Below, one piece after another: positions 45,384-56,453 of a DNA stretch of 64,000 nt. Positions within the stretch are counted from its first letter, which is position 1; each line of letters starts with the position of its first letter. The notes under the pieces were generated by a model. That model worked only from the letters and a program-made list of their open reading frames with translations. It had not been told where the DNA came from and made no database searches. Source of the stretch: Papaver somniferum (lineage: Eukaryota; Streptophyta; Magnoliopsida; Ranunculales; Papaveraceae); NCBI RefSeq assembly GCF_003573695.1, contig NC_039358.1, positions 230,467,560 through 230,531,559 of the forward strand, read 5' to 3'. Made by a program: the position numbers and the translations under genes.

Positions 45384-47599
45384 ATGATAATGGTTACAAG
45401 AAGAAAAATCAAAAGAACAATCCAAGAAGAAGAAACAATAATGGATGATAGCACTGCTCCTAGGTCATCAGAAGACGATTCAAGAATTTCAAGACGAAAA
45501 TCAACGAGGAAAAAAAGTAAAAAGGTTGTAACACCAAAATCAAAGAAGAAAGCTGCTAAAAGTTTATCGGACGATGAATCTCCAAAAGTACTAAGCCGAA
45601 AAGGAAGACAACAGAGTAAAAAGGCACCAAATCAGAAAAAAGGTACTATTTCTAACACTTTTATTATGTTTTTGTGTTTCTGGTACATAGATCCACCGGT
45701 ACATATGTGAGGTACTGATGAAAAATTGATGAATACCCATCATAGTTTACATGCAACTTCTACTTTGTGTGTTTAGCACTTAGAATTGGTAGTATATAAC
45801 TAAAAAACTATAGAATAATAATCAAAAGTGATTTCCAATGTGATTTGTTTGTTTTCTGATACATAGAACCACCAGTACATATGTGAAGTAGTGATGAAAA
45901 ATTGATCAATACCCATCATAGTTTATATGCAACATCTAGTTTGTGTTTGTAGCACTTAGAATTGGCAGTACATAACTAAGAACTGTAGAATAATAATCAA
46001 AAGTGACTTCCAATGTGATTTGTTTGTTTTCTGGGACATAGAACCAACAATACATATCTGAAGTATTGAGGTTTTCTCTTTTTCCAGTACATAAGTCCAA
46101 TAGTGAATGGGTAACATTGTTTATGTGTTTATTTATCATTGTCACTACATAACTGAAAAACTGTTGACACAATGATCTTGGATTGTCAGTACATAATTAA
46201 AAAATTGTTGAATAACAGTGCGTGGCATGCCTATATTTTCAATTCTGAGACATAGCAGTGTTTATGTACTCTAAATTCAATAATTTCTTTATTATGCATC
46301 AACTTGTTTTTTTCCTTTATGAGATAATGATCCTTGGATATGCAGTACATAAGGCAAATACTGATTGCTTGTGTTTCATAGATGATCAATGTGCAGTCCA
46401 TAAATGCTATACTGAAACAAAACTAATTAAATTTTGCAGGTAAGGTTGTGCCAAAATCTGTTAGGAAGTTGTATAAGTTTGGTTTCACATCGTTACATAG
46501 CCTGGTTGCCAGAATGAAGGCGAGTAATTATACATTGAGTGAAGCCCAGTTACAAAAGATAGGTGAATCTTTTTATGGACAGATTTTCTTAATGTTCTGG
46601 CACACTAAGTACACAGAAAAACATTGGGAAAAGTTAGAAGGTGTTGTTAAAAAGTACTTGCAGTGTTACAGAAGGGGTCGACTAAAGAATGAGCTCACAT
46701 TTGAGTTTGTTAGAAGAGGTGAAACACACATTGTCAAGTCGACACCAGAAAAAATGGGTGTAATGTTTCGAATGCCAAGAATGGCAGGAAGAAGAACTGA
46801 TGACACCTTATTGATGGGAGGCGGTGGTTGGAGAAAGAAATCATTCTACATCAGACACTTTGGAAAGAGCAAGAACGTTACAGGACCAATGCTACAGAAT
46901 GCGATCTTGAAGCTGCTCAATCGTATTGGAAGAAAGAAGAAGAATGCAAAAGATTGCAATTCTGAATCTGAAGGTGGCGAAGACAGTGATGAAGAAATTG
47001 ATGATGAAACCGATAATGAACAAGTACAAGATAGTGAGGATGATGAAGATATTGAGCACAGGATACCAAGAGTAGAAACTGAATAAACTATGGAAGATAT
47101 GGTGAAGCTACTATGCCTGTTTATGTGTATTACTTTGTTTTTTACAACAAAAGATGCTTATAAACTTACAGAAAAGTACTTTGGTTTAGTTGATGATCTC
47201 GAGAAGTCAAAGAATGTATCTTGGTCTGACCTGATACATAGTTTCTTAGAGAAAAAAATCAATCAGAACTACAACACTCCCGAGGACATCACTGGTTGTG
47301 TCGTCTATTTGCTGGTATGATTTTGTAGTACGAGCTTTTAAGATTCTATATTTCTTGTACTGTCAATTTAAGATTCTATATTTGATTCTATTGTTGTTAT
47401 TTCGTTACAGATGTTGTATGTGGAGCATACTCACTTGGTGAAACCACTGACGTTACCATATGATCGATACTTGTCGAGAGCGGCAAGGTGGAACATCAAA
47501 GAAATATTTGTTGAGTTTCTAAAGGATATGGAGACTTCGGGATACACAGTAAGCCTCCAAGAAAAACCAGTATATATTACTAGGATAAGTTTTACATAA
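45384..47599 (+). pseudogene. DUF1985/plant-mobile-domain-like gene, decayed
   Basis: Exon 1 (from the ATG at 45384 or 45390) encodes a very basic Lys/Arg/Ser-rich N-terminus ending near KAPNQKK, with a donor around 45642. After an intron of about 0.8 kb, the AATTTTGCAG acceptor (46440) opens KVVPKSVRKLYKFGFTSLHS. The following 210 residues, with an acidic tail, resemble the N-terminal part of plant DUF1985-type proteins often carried by MULE transposons. TAA at 47084-47086 is followed in the same frame by MEDMVKLLCLFMCITLFF and SWSDLIHSFLEKKINQNYN, typical of the next part. A spliced exon at 47411 (MLYVEHTHLVKPLTLPYD) follows. The stop is thus probably a nonsense mutation. The assignment is by resemblance only. 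Confidence 0.45.
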
Positions 47600-47749
47600 T
47601 TATTCTTTCTTGTCGTTTTGATTTAGGAGACAATGATGCACCAGTACATATTTCAAAAACTAATTAAAGTGGGTCCATAAAATATAATTATTTATTTTTT
47701 CATACATGAAATTATTTGTTGTTTTAACACTATCAGAAAAGCAGTTTTA

Positions 47750-48317
47750 TGTTAGACCACATGGTCCAATATCGCAGGATTTTCAGAATGGAGGGCCTGC
47801 TTCCTTACCTGATGGAACTCCAAGTAGTCAGGAACAACACAACACTAATCTAGACGTTAACACCAACGTAAAGAGAAGAACATGAGGTAGTTAGAAAGAT
47901 GCAAAAGCATCGAGAGACGCAGCCCAACGAGCATTAGAAGGAGGTTCAAGCGATTAGAACTATGCTGATCACAAGGAATTCAAGATGCATATTGAATCAG
48001 ATATATCCAGGGACCGTGGTATTGCTATAAATAATCGACGAAAAAGTCGTCTTTCGCGAGAACAATACTACAGGGATTGTAAGCTATGCAAGTTACTCTT
48101 CTTGAACACTTCAATAATGAATGAACGACAACTTGCCGCATGGACTAAGGAAATGGATGCGGCCGAACAACAACAAGTTGCGGTTAAACAACAAGAAGTC
48201 GCTGCCTAACAACAACAAGTCCCTCAACAAACTGGCCAGTATGTGAATGCGGAAGAAGATGAAGATGATGCCTCAGAAGTGAACGAAGATGAATACAGTC
48301 TTGCTAACTCATTTTAA
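47750..48317 (+). pseudogene. PIF/Harbinger second ORF (Myb/NAM-associated-like C-terminus), broken
   Basis: Fragments read LPDGTPSSQEQHNTN, then KDAKASRDAAQRALEGGSSD, DRGIAINNRRKSRLSREQYY and MNERQLAAWTKEMDAAEQQQ. The order of a GRKxAKxxR-like segment then a glutamine-rich helix matches the accessory DNA-binding protein of plant Harbinger elements. There are several in-frame stops. It faces the transposase on the other strand, the convergent arrangement seen in this superfamily. Confidence 0.5.
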
Positions 48318-48532
48318 TTCTTATTTAGTTAAGTACAATTTAATTGTACTCGTTTATTTAAAATTCCTTTTAATATAATTGTCTCAATTTTAATTTTCAG
48401 TGTAGTTGTTTAAACAAACAACTTTAAATTAAAAAAAAATTAATTAAAATAAATAACAACACTAAAATTGAAAATAACACTAAATTAAAAATAACATCTG
48501 CCCGCCTCTGACTCTGCCTCTGCCTCTCACTC
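48318..48532. other. AT-rich spacer between the two Harbinger ORFs
   Basis: The stretch is A/T-rich, with a CTCTGCCTCTGCCTCTCACT simple repeat at about 48500. It holds no gene. Confidence 0.5.
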
Positions 48533-49890
48533 TCACTCTCCCCGCGCATCGTCTCTTGCTCCTTTTAAAGCCCAAATGTGCTTAGTTAGATCTTCTCTTA
48601 GTTGTCCATAGATTTCCCGGTTTTGGAGATTGTCAGTGGCAAGTCTATATTCTCTTGCTGGACGCCCATGCTCCACCACAAGATTCGGCACCAAATCTTC
48701 ATCTAAAACTCGTCCAGGTTGGGTCACGCCTGGTTTCTTCAATGACCATGTTATGCAGAATGATACAAGTTAGTATATTTTTCTTCATTTCTTGAAGATC
48801 AAAAAAGCATGTCGGCCTAGCTATGATGGCAAACTTCCTTTTCAGTATGCCAAAAGAACGGTCAAATCCTTTCTTTGTTGGGTGTTAAAGTACTTCATAT
48901 CCTTCGAAGACGTCGGTCCAAAACCTACTCGTTTATAAGCTTGAACCATAGTTGACCATTATGGATAGATTCCGTCTGCTAGATAATAACCTTGAGTGTG
49001 GTGATGACCATTGATGGTGAAATTACAGTGCGACGCGATCTCATTCTTAAGATCTTCAAACAGTGGTGACTTATACAAAACGTTGAGATCGTTATTTGAA
49101 CCCAGGTGTCCAAAAAAGGCATGCCAAAACCAACAATCATAGCTAGCTGAAGCTTCCAAAATTACAGTTGGTTTTGGATAATGACCCTTATATTGGCCTG
49201 CCCATTCAACTGGACATGTATGCCACGTCTATTGCATGCAGTCAAGACTACCTAACATTCTTGGAAAACCCCTCGTGGTGTTTTCTTCAGTTATTCTTTG
49301 AACATCTTCCTAAGTAGGCTTTCTTAAAAAGGTTGGACCAAAATGCTCGACTATTGTTTCGTAAAACAATTTGAGATACCTAAAGGCGGTTGTTTTCCCA
49401 ATACGGATGTAATCATCCGTGGAATCCGCTGGAATCCGATAACATAGTATACGGAGGGTTGCAGTGACCTTTTGTTCGGGACTAAAGCCTCGTACATGTA
49501 GTGCACCGTACTGATAATTAAACAATTAAATCTTGTACCTGGCAAAGCTCGGCAATAATCCTTTGCGTCAAGTTGCGTCCCATGCGGAATCGTCCCTGAA
49601 AATCCTCATCGGAATAGACACAATCATGATTAAAATAATCATGCATCATCTATTCGTGGTAAAAATGTCGATCTCTCCACGTCCATCTTCTAGTCGCGAC
49701 TTCATATGGCTCTAAAGGCTTTGGTATGATTCCGGATTGTAATTGCAACATAAAGTTTCGCCTTCTTTCTGTCTTGATTTGCATCTTTATCCATTTGACG
49801 CCAAAACTCCATACACATTTCTTCCTCTTCTTCATACAACATTTCATCCATCTCCATATCTTCCTCAGAGGAATTGAAATCAGAATTCAT
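48533..49890 (-). pseudogene. PIF/Harbinger transposase, frameshifted
   Basis: The start is likely MNSDFNSSEEDMEMDEM (49890). In order on the minus strand: an acidic N-terminus, a helix-turn-helix region (GRNLTQRIIAELCQ, then QKVTATLRILCYRIPADSTD), the DDE nuclease (SYDCWFWHAFFGHLGSNNDL, INGHHHTQGYYLADGIYP), DRSFGILKRKFAII, and TCIILHNMVIEE followed by a C-terminal EDLTKHIWALKG. Several frame changes and stops separate the blocks, so it is dead. This family cuts and pastes DNA at TTA/TAA targets. I could not find the terminal inverted repeats. Confidence 0.8.
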
Positions 49891-50220
49891 GGTTGAAAAG
49901 TGAAAGAAATTGAAATTAAGAAAAGATTGATCGGATGAAAGATTGTTGTGAATTTGTAAGATCAAACTCGAGCTGTATTTATGGAGGTAGAAACTAGCTG
50001 TTCCGGTGACCGTTTAAAAGTAGTCATTGGCGGCTCTGCTACGATCGCTGGCGTTTTTGACTGGAGCAGCAGCGTTGGAACTTCGAGCACTAGGGTCTGA
50101 ACGACGTGCGCCAGCGCTGGAACTTCGTCCGCGCGTTCAACGGTCAACCTCCCAATGCTTTTCCATAGTGCAAAATCCTATTTGGCCATCCACCTGGCTC
50201 AACAAAAAGTTTCAATTGAA

Positions 50221-50456
50221 CATTACCATAGGAATTGTCCTTAGGAATATCAATGCGTGTACTGTTGGTGCAGATGTGGTTAGAACAGCTATCGGTCCAA
50301 GAGGAATGGATGAACTTATTCATGATGATAGGGTAATACTACTATACCTAATATACCTACTGATGGTGCTACTACTATGAAACTACTTGATATACTACAT
50401 CCAGCTGCTAAAATCCTTGTTGATGTTGCTAAATCTCAAGATTCTGAGGTACACTG
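50221..50456 (+). pseudogene. fragment of chaperonin CCT-eta (TCP-1 subunit 7)
   Basis: [30 protein letters not shown] is followed, one base out of frame, by [20 protein letters not shown] and [11 protein letters not shown]. It then reaches a GTACACT donor-like site. This is the conserved N-terminal ATP-binding region of the cytosolic chaperonin eta subunit. The rest of the gene is missing on both sides, so it is a captured or dispersed exon, not a functional gene. It adjoins the Harbinger relic. Confidence 0.8.
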
Positions 50457-50460
50457 CTAA

Positions 50461-51820
50461 TCCCTTTGAAAACCCCTAATATTATTTTACTCAAGAATAC
50501 CAAGTTTGGTAGTTTAGAAGTAATTTATTTCAATTTTCATTATTATCGAACAACTTATGTGTGATTATGTGTAATTGAGGAAGCGAGAATTTCCTTTCCC
50601 ACTCTCCTATCTATTACCACATTTTAAAACATGTTTGGAAATGATAGACTATATATGATTATGGACTTAAAAAAGATCAGTAACAGGATGGTTTGAGATG
50701 GAGGAGAAGCTGGTGGTCGGTGGGTGGAGATGGGTAGAAATTGGTGGTCGGTGGGCGGATAAGCAGCAAGAATTTAAGGTTGTATGTGGGAAATTTTAGA
50801 ATATATTTAGGTGGTAAGAAGGATATTTAGGGTGGCCACTCTTCTCTGATTCATTCATTTTTTGAAGGGAATGTTCAATGTTTAATTAATTTGTTTGTTC
50901 AAAGTGTGATGCTTTCATCTATGATATGAAGAAGGCACAAGCCTAATGATAAGGTGCTTTCAAGACTATAAAGCAACAAGTCTGGATATTGGAAATTCAG
51001 TGAAGAAAGTTTGTATACTGTAAAGTAATTTGAGACATTTTTGAAGAAAGTTTGTTTCATGATCCTATGCTTAGGCTGGGGTTGTGCGATCGCAGAACAG
51101 TGATCAGATTTACCTCCCTGTCTTAGTTCCAACGCAGCCCGACTAGGTTTAACGACCATCATATTTTTTGGCCTTCTTTTCACAAAATAACGCCTTCTTT
51201 AGAAATTAAAATTTCATATGTGGCCTAGTTTTGATTAACCGGCACAGGCACATTTAATCTTAAGTTTGTTAGTTCTGAATCAAATTTGGATGTCCTATTA
51301 AAGACGAGCAACTAAAAGAGAACACGGTTCGGTTTCCAAAAAAAAAAAAAAAAAAAAAATGAAGCTCTTTTTTACAGACTGTTTTCTACTGTGAACAAGT
51401 TAAGCAGTGCCTTGACTGCACTGTACTACAACTGCACTCTCTCTCTGTCTGATGCTTTTCTTTTTGTTTTATCTCCCAACCTCTGTTTCAATTGTATGTT
51501 CAGTCCCATCAAGAAGACTCTAGACCAAGAAGAGGTGTGTCAAGTAAGGTAGTTTCATTCTGGGGTTGTTTTTTCTTCCTTTTTAAAAAAAAAATTAAAA
51601 ATTAAAAGGTTCTGCTGAAGAGATTATACAGTGATTACCAATACATTTGGGCTGAAGCTTCACCATTCACAGAGACAGAGTCAGCTTCACCATTAATTTG
51701 AAGGGTTTTGCTAAAGAGATTTTAGCTTCACCATTCACAGAGTCAGCTATTGGCAAAAAGTTTCAATTTCTTCTTCAAAATCTGCGCTGCTGTTCTCTTT
51801 ACTCATTTTCAAGGCAACAA
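50461..51820. other. intergenic DNA and leader of the DUF3444 gene
   Basis: No gene is supported between the CCT fragment and the DUF3444 gene. A stretch of 22 A (51339 region) and a 23-base direct repeat, GCTTCACCATTCACAGAG (51656 and 51724), are present. The first exon of the next gene may be non-coding here. Confidence 0.45.
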
Positions 51821-51824
51821 ACAA

Positions 51825-51944
51825 GTAAGTGAAGAAAAGACCCTCTTTTTTTAATCTTCAATTATCAATTTCTGTGTCAAATTTTGTGTTTATTTTAGGC
51901 CTGTAAAGGGCTTTCATTGATTGGGTGTTGTTCAATTTTTGTAG
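51825..51944 (+). other. 5' UTR intron of the DUF3444 gene
   Basis: A donor CAA|GTAAGTGAAG and an acceptor TTTTTGTAG|GTTTATTGG frame 120 bases, 50 bases before the ATG. Such leader introns are common in plant genes. Confidence 0.45.
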
Positions 51945-51993
51945 GTTTATTGGTGAAATTTGAGTTTGAAAATTCTGCAAGTACTTGACAACC

Positions 51994-54900
51994 ATGGATG
52001 TCTACAAAATAAAACTAGAAAAAGGATTAGAAATGCAGCCGCCTCCAGTATTCACACCAATGATTTGTAATGGTCAAGGAAATGTGCAATCGAAAGAAGC
52101 TGCAATTGTCACCGAGGGAGATGAATTGGCTGACAACTGCAACAATAATGCAGAGGAAGCAGCAGCAGATGATGATAATGACCTATGTGAAGAAGAAGAA
52201 ACTGAACCAGGATCAAGAACTATTGAAGTTCCAGATCCAGAATTTTATGACTTTGACAAGGATAGGAGTGAAGAATGTTTAGCAGCTGATCGGGTATGGG
52301 CTATTCGTGACAGTTTAGATGCCATGCCAAGACTCTATTCTCTAACCAGAAGAATTTATACGCCATTCGAAGTGAACATAGTTTGGTTAGATTTCGTTCC
52401 TGCTGATCAAAATGAGACAGATTATGAGACTTGTGAATTGCCTGTTGCTTGTGGGAAGTTTGAGCATGGTTATACTGATACCCTTGATAGTATATGTACA
52501 TTTTCTCATAGGGTTTTTTGTGAAAAAGAAGGTAGAATTGCTTATAAGATCTGTCCAAGGAAAGGTGAAATTTGGGCACTATGGAACATCTCATGGAACT
52601 CAAAATCCGAAAACTACCGAGAGCACGAGTATGAATTTGTGGAGGTCCTGTCTGATTATTCCGAGGATGTGGGTGTTATGGTTTCCTACCTAGTCAAGAT
52701 AAAAGGATTTGTGTGCATGTTCAAGCCGGTTGGCGTGGATATAATTCAGATACCGCCCGAAGAACTTGTAAGATTCTCGCATATGGTTCCTTCATTTAGA
52801 ATGACTGGTACAGAACGAGAAGATGTCCCTGAAGGTTATTTTGAGCTTGATCCTGCTTTCCTGCCAACGAGTATCTTCGAAGATGTTTCTGACAATGTCA
52901 TTGCTGCTGAGGGGGTTCCTGCTTCAGTACCTTCTTCGACTACAAAGCCTTGTGAACATCCAGAATCCGAATTTTATGTATTTAGCGTTGACAAGTCTCA
53001 TGACAAGTTTCTAACTGGTCAGGTATGGGCACTGTATGGCGAGTTAGATAGCTTTCCCAAGTACTATGCTCGGATAAATAAGGTTGAATCATACCCAAAG
53101 TTCAAAGTGCACATTCAATGGCTTGAAGAAGGCGCCTCACCAAAGGGTGTGATTCAGTGGCTTGACAATAGAGTGCCCACATGCTGTGGAATTTTTTCTG
53201 GCGGCCTGACAAAGGAGTTTGATGAAACTACTCGTTTTTCTCATCTTGCGGAGGAGCAGTAGCTAGGACGAGAAACAAGTATGCAATTTATCCAAGGGAA
53301 GGCGAAGTGTGGGCAATATTCAGGGAATTCAGTTCAGAATTGTCTACTTCTGACCTCCAGACGTGCCAGTACGGCGTAGGAGAAGTTAACAAGGTGAACC
53401 CCTTCAATGGCACAATCAAGGTGTTAGTTCTGGAGAAGGTTCCTGGTTACATGACGGTTTTTAAGATTCAGAGAAAAGCAGGTGAATCCATACTGGAGAT
53501 ACCACGCTGTGAGTTGCTTAGATTCTCTCACCAAATGCCTGCATTCTGTCTGACTGATGAGAAGGAAGGAACGTTGCGTGGATGCTGGAAGTTGGATCCG
53601 TCTGCGATGCCTGTTTCATTATCTGATTTGGATACCTCCATTGTCTGCAAAGAGACTTCAATTTTAGACCGGGATGCTACTACGGAGATGGATTCTAATG
53701 GTGTGGGAACCAACCCTGGCATTGCCGCTGAGCAAAGACCCCTGGAACCTTCTCATTTGGACAAATATGAAGTTCGAACAAGGTCTCAAAAGTCAAAGAA
53801 GAGAAAAACCTCTGAGCTAAGCGCCATGGATGAAGTAACTCACCTACAAGGATTACAAATATTGTTTATCATAGGAGGCGAGCTGAAGGAGCATCTGGCC
53901 GACCTCTGGATAAGTGTAATGCTGCCACTGTATCAGATGGCATGAAACGTTGTGATGGTTCCACTTTGGGCAGTAAAGACGCTGCTGCTCACACTACGGA
54001 GATGAGTCTACATGGTGTGGATGCCATGCCTAGCAGTGTGAATGAGCAAATTCAGGTCCCCTCTCCACCTGCTCATTTCAAGATGTCTAAATTGCCAGAA
54101 ACAGAATTTTGCAACTTTAATGATGGGCTATCTTCTGAGATATCATGTGAAGGAGCTCCTGCACGACATGTGGATAAGATTATGGTTGACGCCAATCTAT
54201 CAGACGGCCTTGCATGTTGTGATGGTTCCACTTTTGGTAGTAAAGATGTTGCTGCAGCTGCTCATTCCAAGGAGATGAGTCAAGATGGTGTGGATGCCAT
54301 ACCTAGCAGTGTGAATGAGCAAATCCAAATCCCCTCTGCACCTGCTCAGTTGAAGCTATCTGAAATTCCAGAGACACAGTTTTGCAACTTCAATAACAAG
54401 CGATCTCCAGAGAATTTAAAGACTGGTCAGATATGGGCTTTGTACTGCGAATTGGATGATTTGCCTAAGACCAATGCTCGGGTAGAGAGTGTTGAAGTGT
54501 TTCCAGTATTTAAAGTCACTGTTAAGTGGCTTGAATCATGTCATCCACCAAAAGGCGCTATTTCATGGATTGACAAGGGAATGCCAGTGTGCAGCGGAAC
54601 ATTTAAGGTTGCATTTGGGGAAGGTGTTGCCTTTGAGAATTCCATTTCCTTTTGTCATCAGTTAAATGGGGAGCCATCTGGTGAAAACATACACACAATC
54701 TATCCAAGGGCAGGGGAAGTGTGGGCACTATACAGTAAATTCTGCTCTGACTTGATGTGCTCTAACCTGAAGGAATGTGAGTACTAGATGGTTGAAATCT
54801 TAGAGGTAGTGGATGATCGTTGGATAATCGTTTCACTTTTGCAAAGTGTGACCGGTTTTAAGACGGTATTCAAAGCTAAAGAAAGAGAGGCACTTGACTC

Positions 54901-55039
54901 CATTATTGCTATACCATGGGTTGAATTATACAGATTATCTCATCAAGTTCCTTCTTTCATGTTGAAAGAAGCAAGATATGGTGAGTTGCGTGGCTGTCTG
55001 GAGCTCGATCCCAGATCAATGCCCCATTTATATTCTTGA
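51994..55039 (+). pseudogene. DUF3444 domain protein with three domain copies (frame-disrupted)
   Basis: The ATG at 51994 sits in a good ACAACCATGG context. An acidic N-terminus leads to domain 1 (FYDFDKDRSEECLAADRVWA, ICPRKGEIWALWNISW, FSHMVPSFRMTGTE), domain 2 (YVFSVDKSHDKFLTGQVWAL, then YPREGEVWAIFREF) and domain 3 (FCNFNNKRSPENLKTGQIWA, YPRAGEVWALYSKF). DUF3444 is usually found after a J domain in plant DnaJ proteins; no J domain is present here. The gene is one long coding exon with three lesions: a one-base shift at about 53255, a second near 53840, and TAG at 54785-54787 with coding continuing in frame (MVEILEVVDDRW). Either it is a recent pseudogene or these are sequencing errors. The function of the domain is unknown; a nuclear role is often guessed. 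Confidence 0.8.
53951..54406 (+). repeat. 267-bp in-frame tandem duplication inside the DUF3444 gene
   Basis: CDGSTLGSKDAAAHTTEM...PETEFCNFN and CDGSTFGSKDVAAAAHSKEM...PETQFCNFN repeat with a period of 267 bp (89 codons), joining the linker and the start of domain 3. Confidence 0.8.
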
Positions 55040-55517
55040 AACTGAAGTTGAGCATGTTGGGGTAGGCTTTATCCCTGTGAAGAAAGTATTCGCTTTATGA
55101 TCTGACATTGGTGCTTGTTGACAACTGGTTTTCTCTGCCAATAAGCATCAAAAGAGCTTGCCTTGTTGGGCTATAGCATTCTGGATTGATTTACATTTTT
55201 TTTGCGTAGCTATAGGCCTGAAAAGTATTTTTGTTTTGTGGAGCTTGATAGAGTTGTATTTTGGCATTGTAGATGTCAGAGCAGTCACACTCTGTGCTTG
55301 CAGAAATATGCATGTTTGTAGTTATTTTGCTTCCATCTGATAGAAACGAATAGGCAAAGATGTTTTTGGGATTCATGTACAATTTGTTTTTCCAATATAG
55401 TTTTTAGGTTATGAACTTCACTCATGAGATTTACAGGTGAACAACTGAAGATCTAGTTGGGGTGCTGGGTAATAATCTGTAAACATGACCTATTGACATG
55501 CCAGGTTGTTTCTTAAA

Positions 55518-56453
55518 GTAGTGAAAGTGAGAACTTTCCAACTGAAGATCTAGTTGCTCAATGCTATGCTCTTGCTCTCCTGCATATGGATGATTTAAAA
55601 TCTTCCGCATTAGCCAGGTAAGAATTAACAACAAAATAAAAGTTGCGTAACCAGATGCAAAAACAAAAGAAAAACAAATGTCCAAGCCCGGGTTCGAACC
55701 GGAGACCTTTTGCGTGTAAAGGAAACGTGATAACCACTACACCACTCAGACATGATCTGTCGACGTTGATATTAAATATTAGTTACTCTGATAAACAAAC
55801 TAATTGGACGACCTCCAGCAAATCCTAACCTATTCTAATACTCCCTCGGTTTCTGGAAAATTATTCTCCAAGTTATGCGATTAATATAACGATTCAAATT
55901 CATCACTGTCTCACTTTTATGCTTGTTAGTACCATTAAAAGGAGTGATCGATCAAATGAGTTTGCCATCTAGCTTGATAGTTATCTTGCATGAGTAAGAT
56001 TTTTCTATCTGAAGGCATATTTTTCTTGATAAGATGATCTTCATCTAACATCTCATTTTCTAAGACCCGGTGCAGTACCTTGGATTTTGACAGTAAAGAA
56101 AAAGGTACAAGTTCGAATATTTGGGGAAAAAATGAAGAATCAATATGTGCTGCAGCAATCGTAGGTATGTAGACAGGGAATTTTGGTGCAATAGCATCAA
56201 TGGTTGCCGTTTTATTTGTTATTCGTTGCAGCGGTGATCAGCAATTTCAATCTTCGTCTAGGATGATGCCTGATAGGAACCAAGGTACCTTCTCAAGAAC
56301 TGAAAATAGTTTTTACCATGGGTCATTGTCACCTGTAAGTAATCATAGCAGGAGGAATTAACACTCAAGTCAGGTCCATTAGACCTGGCTGCCAGCTGCG
56401 ATTCGGGAGTTGTATTTCTTGGTATAGATGAACCCATAACCGATGCAATTAAA
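55518..56453 (+). pseudogene. C-terminal exons of an unidentified gene
   Basis: Exon A (about 55518-55617) encodes SESENFPTEDLVAQCYALAL and LHMDDLKSSALA, with a GTAAG donor at 55618. Exon B starts after ATTCGTTGCAG (56232) in the matching phase and reads GDQQFQSSSRMMPDRNQGTF, then RTENSFYHGSLSP. One base shift near 56355 leads to SGPLDLAASCDSGVVFLGID and EPITDAIK, followed by TGA at 56451-56453. Consistent splice phase and coding character support a real gene tail. Upstream exons were not found and I do not recognise the family. It may be a relic or the last part of a gene with unrecognised upstream exons. Confidence 0.5.
55679..55751 (-). tRNA. trnV: tRNA-Val (anticodon UAC)
   Basis: The 73-nt minus-strand sequence folds as a cloverleaf: acceptor GTCTGAG/CTTGGAC (two G-U pairs), a D arm region AGTGGTGTAGTGGTT, anticodon loop TTTACAC (TAC), and a T arm with GGTTCGAACC as B box. 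A run of five T lies just downstream (55670-55674) as a Pol III terminator. The anticodon stem TTTCC/GCAAA has one C-C mismatch, so function is likely but not certain. It lies antisense inside an intron of the neighbouring gene relic. Confidence 0.85.
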
